Assembly: GCA_019353055.1 (NCBI GenBank) | Contig: JABAHL010000002.1 | Coordinates: 124,001 to 188,000 of the forward strand | Direction of reading: 5' to 3' | DNA: 64,000 nt | Source of the DNA: Faucicola osloensis_C | GTDB taxonomy: Bacteria; Pseudomonadota; Gammaproteobacteria; Pseudomonadales; Moraxellaceae | Part shown: piece by piece, positions 61,786-64,000 of the stretch | How the letters are laid out: each line of letters begins with the position of its first letter | Numbering within the stretch: the stretch's first letter is position 1 | Translations under genes and position numbers: made by a program | The notes under the pieces: model-generated | Seen by the model: the letters and a program-made list of their open reading frames with translations, nothing else | Database searches by the model: none | Told to the model about the DNA's origin: nothing

Positions 61786-62973
61786 GTGTTTATCAATCTT
61801 TTTTATACCTTACGTACTTACGGCGTGCCAGTTTCCACCCGTGAATTGCTAGACCTTTATGCCTTATTAGAAACAGGCATTGTGTTTGCCGACCGTGAAC
61901 AATTCTACGAGCTGATTCGTCTGTGTATGGTCAAAGACGAAAAATACTTTGATAAATTTGACCGTGCCATGGCGGATTATTTTGAAGGTATTGATACACT
62001 CGATATTGACGAGCTGATGGCAAAATTGGGTGATATCCCCAAAGAATGGCTGGAACTCAAACTTGACCCCAACAATCTCACCGAAGCCCAGCGGCGCCTA
62101 CTCAAAAAATATGGTTCGCTTGAAGCACTCATGCAAGCCCTAGAGGAACGGCTAAAAGAACAAAAAGAGCGACACCAAGGCGGTAACAAATGGGTCGGTA
62201 CAGGCGGCTCATCGCCATTTGGGGCGTATGGTGACCATCCTGAAGGCGTACGAGTAGGCGGCGAAAGCCGAAAACGCTCAGCGGTCAAGATATGGGAGCA
62301 GCGCAAATACCGCGATTTGGATACGGATAACCAGCTAGAGACGCGCTCCATGCAAATGGCACTGCGAAAACTGCGTAAATTCGCCCGTGATGGGGCGGCT
62401 GATGAGCTTGATATTGGCTCAACCATCAAGAAAACCGCGCAAAAAGGGATGCTCGATGTACAGCTGCGTCCCGAACGCCGTAATCGTGTCAAAGTGCTCA
62501 TGCTATTTGATATCGGTGGTAGTATGGACAGCTATATCGAAGCGTGTGAGCGCTTATTTGCCGCTGCAAAAAATGAGTTTAAGACGCTTGAATTTTTTTA
62601 TTTTCATAACTGCGTCTATGAATATGTTTGGACAGAAAATGCCCGCCGTAATGCCAGTGCCGTGCCCACATTGGATGTGCTACACAAATACGGCAGTGAT
62701 TATCGGGTGATTTTTGTCGGTGATGCGGCAATGTCGCCTTATGAGTTGTTATCTGTTGGCGGCAGCGTTGAGTATATGAGCCAAGATACGGGACAGGCGT
62801 GGCTAAAACGTATCACTAACCACTTTGATAAAGTCGCATGGCTCAACCCTGAGGCACAAAGCTACTGGCAATACACGCAGACTATCGGCTTAATCAAAGA
62901 TATCATGCAAGGTCATATGTACCCGATGACCTTGCATGGTATTGAAGATATGACCAAGTATTTGGCGCGGTAG
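61786..62973 (+). CDS. VWA domain-containing protein (CoxE-like), GTG start
   Basis: A 395-residue partner of the MoxR ATPase. The N-terminal half is helical with a charged linker (EERLKEQKERHQGG, then GVRVGGESRKRS). The VWA domain starts near 232; its metal-ion-dependent adhesion motif reads DIGGSM (242-247) where D-x-S-x-S is expected, so the first Ser is Gly. It ends with the typical MYPMTLHGIEDM. Start is GTG 61786 with AGGGGA five bases upstream. Function is inferred from the pair; the pair has often been linked to cofactor insertion. Confidence 0.88.
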   Translation: MFINLFYTLRTYGVPVSTRELLDLYALLETGIVFADREQFYELIRLCMVKDEKYFDKFDRAMADYFEGIDTLDIDELMAKLGDIPKEWLELKLDPNNLTEAQRRLLKKYGSLEALMQALEERLKEQKERHQGGNKWVGTGGSSPFGAYGDHPEGVRVGGESRKRSAVKIWEQRKYRDLDTDNQLETRSMQMALRKLRKFARDGAADELDIGSTIKKTAQKGMLDVQLRPERRNRVKVLMLFDIGGSMDSYIEACERLFAAAKNEFKTLEFFYFHNCVYEYVWTENARRNASAVPTLDVLHKYGSDYRVIFVGDAAMSPYELLSVGGSVEYMSQDTGQAWLKRITNHFDKVAWLNPEAQSYWQYTQTIGLIKDIMQGHMYPMTLHGIEDMTKYLAR

Positions 62974-62990
62974 TATTGTTAAGGCAATTA

Positions 62991-63020
62991 AAAAAGCATG
63001 AATCAATTTCATGCTTTTTT
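62991..63020. terminator. Bidirectional terminator
   Basis: AAAAAGCATGAA (62991-63002) pairs with TTCATGCTTTTT (63008-63019), loop TCAAT. It serves the VWA gene and the leftward rlpA gene. Confidence 0.9.
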
Positions 63021-63085
63021 TGTGCTGATGGGCTCATAGTCACCTAAAAGCTGTTATTAAGGTAAAACTACCTAATCAGCTAACA

Positions 63086-63670
63086 TTAGTTTGGACCACC
63101 CACACGTTCAATAACAACGTTGCCTGTGCCCGTGCTTGCTAAGCCAATTTGTTTGGCAGCGGCATACGATAAATCTAATACGCGATGGCTTGAAAATGGA
63201 CCGCGATCATTGACCTTTACCACAACGCTTTTGCCGTTTGATTTGTTGGTTACTTTAATATAACAGTTCATTGGCAATGAGCGATGCGCCGCAGTCAATG
63301 AATTGGCATCAAACGTATCACCGCTAGCAGTTTTACGACCTTGAAATTGGCGACCATACCAAGAGGCGACACCCGTTTGGCTAAAGCGATTGACCGTATT
63401 GGATGCAACGGCAGAAAGACGCTCTAACACGTCTGAATCTTTGCTAGCTTGTGAAGTGTCTTGGCTGATAAGTTGGCTGTCTAAAGCAAGGTTACGAGGT
63501 TGGCGGGCTGATTTGACTAAGTCTGATGCGTTGTTGTGCTGGCGGGTTAACTCATTAAGTACGTGATCTAAATTGCTCGTGGCTGCTTGAGTAGTTGAGC
63601 TAAGCGCCGTTACGCCACAAAAGCAAAGTAACGTCGCTACATTAGCTAAATTCGATTGACGCTTTGACAT
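63086..63670 (-). CDS. rlpA: Septal-ring lytic transglycosylase RlpA family protein
   Basis: A 194-residue exported protein with a signal peptide (1-30, ending TTQAA) and a double-psi beta-barrel (RlpA) domain at about 97-192. RlpA motifs: GVASWYG, TASGDTFD, the His of TAAHRSLP (129) and the Asp of KVNDRGPF (155), which are the expected catalytic residues. It cleaves naked glycan strands during daughter-cell separation. The SPOR domain found in E. coli and Pseudomonas RlpA is absent. The start at 63670 follows AGAGG; an ATG at 63769 would add residues unlike a signal peptide. No lipobox Cys is visible. Confidence 0.88.
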   Translation of the reverse strand: MSKRQSNLANVATLLCFCGVTALSSTTQAATSNLDHVLNELTRQHNNASDLVKSARQPRNLALDSQLISQDTSQASKDSDVLERLSAVASNTVNRFSQTGVASWYGRQFQGRKTASGDTFDANSLTAAHRSLPMNCYIKVTNKSNGKSVVVKVNDRGPFSSHRVLDLSYAAAKQIGLASTGTGNVVIERVGGPN

Positions 63671-64000
63671 AATGACCTCTGAACAATCGCTCTTTACAAT
63701 GAGCGCCTCATATTTGGGAGCGCATAAGCCTTGATATGTCATGCATACAAATCGCTTATAGGGCACCAAGAAAATTTATGAGATTTAACAATTAGTCTAC
63801 AAATTTAACTTTGTTTCGGTATGTAATTGTTCAATCTTGATGACCCACAATAAGCAATTACGCGATTAAAATCACGATTTATTTAGATAAAAGGTATAAA
63901 AAAATAGATAAACGGTAAAAATTATTAAGTTTTACCATCATAATTGTTTAAAACTATTCATAAAAAAAGATATCTTTTATGCTAACTCTTTTACGTTTTT
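63671..64000. other. Upstream region of rlpA at window end
   Basis: AT-rich, with no credible open frame. It should hold the rlpA promoter; none was identified with confidence. Confidence 0.35.

Noticed and set aside
61977..62501. Long minus-strand open frame (174 codons) inside the VWA gene
   Set aside because: It is Ser/Arg-rich, lacks a ribosome binding site and is fully covered by the VWA gene.
1..64000. CRISPR arrays, prophage or integrative elements
   Set aside because: No regularly spaced repeats with unique spacers, no phage structural genes and no integrase were seen. The tandem repeats are contiguous without spacers.

Overview
The window reads as chromosomal DNA of a gammaproteobacterium of the Moraxellaceae, most likely a Moraxella (osloensis-like) or a close relative of Psychrobacter. 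This is inferred from gene content and the style of the proteins (YcgL-domain protein, paired large acyl-CoA dehydrogenases, RegB/RegA-type pair, LldPRD plus Dld) and from the moderately AT-rich sequence. No database comparison was possible. No prophage, integrase, intact insertion sequence, CRISPR array or rRNA operon is visible. One tRNA gene is present.

Layout. 0-10 kb is housekeeping: ybeY (partial)/phoH, a CAT-anticodon tRNA, putP, trmB, a DUF2628 membrane protein with a pilin-like tail, htpG, ispH and gmk. 10-16.5 kb is a LysR-controlled module of an acyl-CoA dehydrogenase, an APH-fold kinase, a histidine phosphatase and a short-chain dehydrogenase, followed by a second SDR paralogue. 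It resembles the ACAD10/ACAD11 and LvaA/LvaC chemistry in which 4-hydroxyacyl-CoA is phosphorylated and then eliminated. 16.6-19 kb holds a RegB/RegA-like redox two-component pair and a cold-shock gene with a long leader. 19.2-24.8 kb is a leftward cluster: otsB-otsA (trehalose; otsA carries an apparent one-base frameshift in a G run) and then an overlapping set of acyl-CoA dehydrogenase-like, PIG-L deacetylase, methyltransferase and glycosyltransferase genes of unknown product.

24.8-38.8 kb carries a zinc alcohol dehydrogenase, clpB with a heat-shock-type promoter, dcd, a small very acidic protein, two large acyl-CoA dehydrogenases, a rsmE/PAS-GGDEF-EAL operon and bioA. 38.9-51.7 kb is a carbon-oxidation region: citrate transporter, GAF-type regulator divergent from an aldehyde dehydrogenase, lldP-lldR-lldD with two well-formed LldR operators flanking a promoter, an iron alcohol dehydrogenase and D-lactate dehydrogenase. 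Together these could feed lactate, ethanol/acetaldehyde and citrate into central metabolism. 51.8-64 kb returns to housekeeping: metF and ahcY (methyl cycle), an outer-membrane barrel, an alanine/sodium symporter convergent with an Lrp regulator, leuA, a YcgL protein, a small membrane protein, a MoxR ATPase/VWA pair, and rlpA.

Two themes stand out. Short tandem duplications (12-23 bp units) recur in promoters, gene ends and even within coding regions (phoH, rsmE). Most transcription units end in strong hairpin-plus-T terminators, many usable from both sides. The best candidates for undescribed biology are the ACAD/PIG-L/methyltransferase/glycosyltransferase cluster and the kinase-phosphatase-ACAD module.
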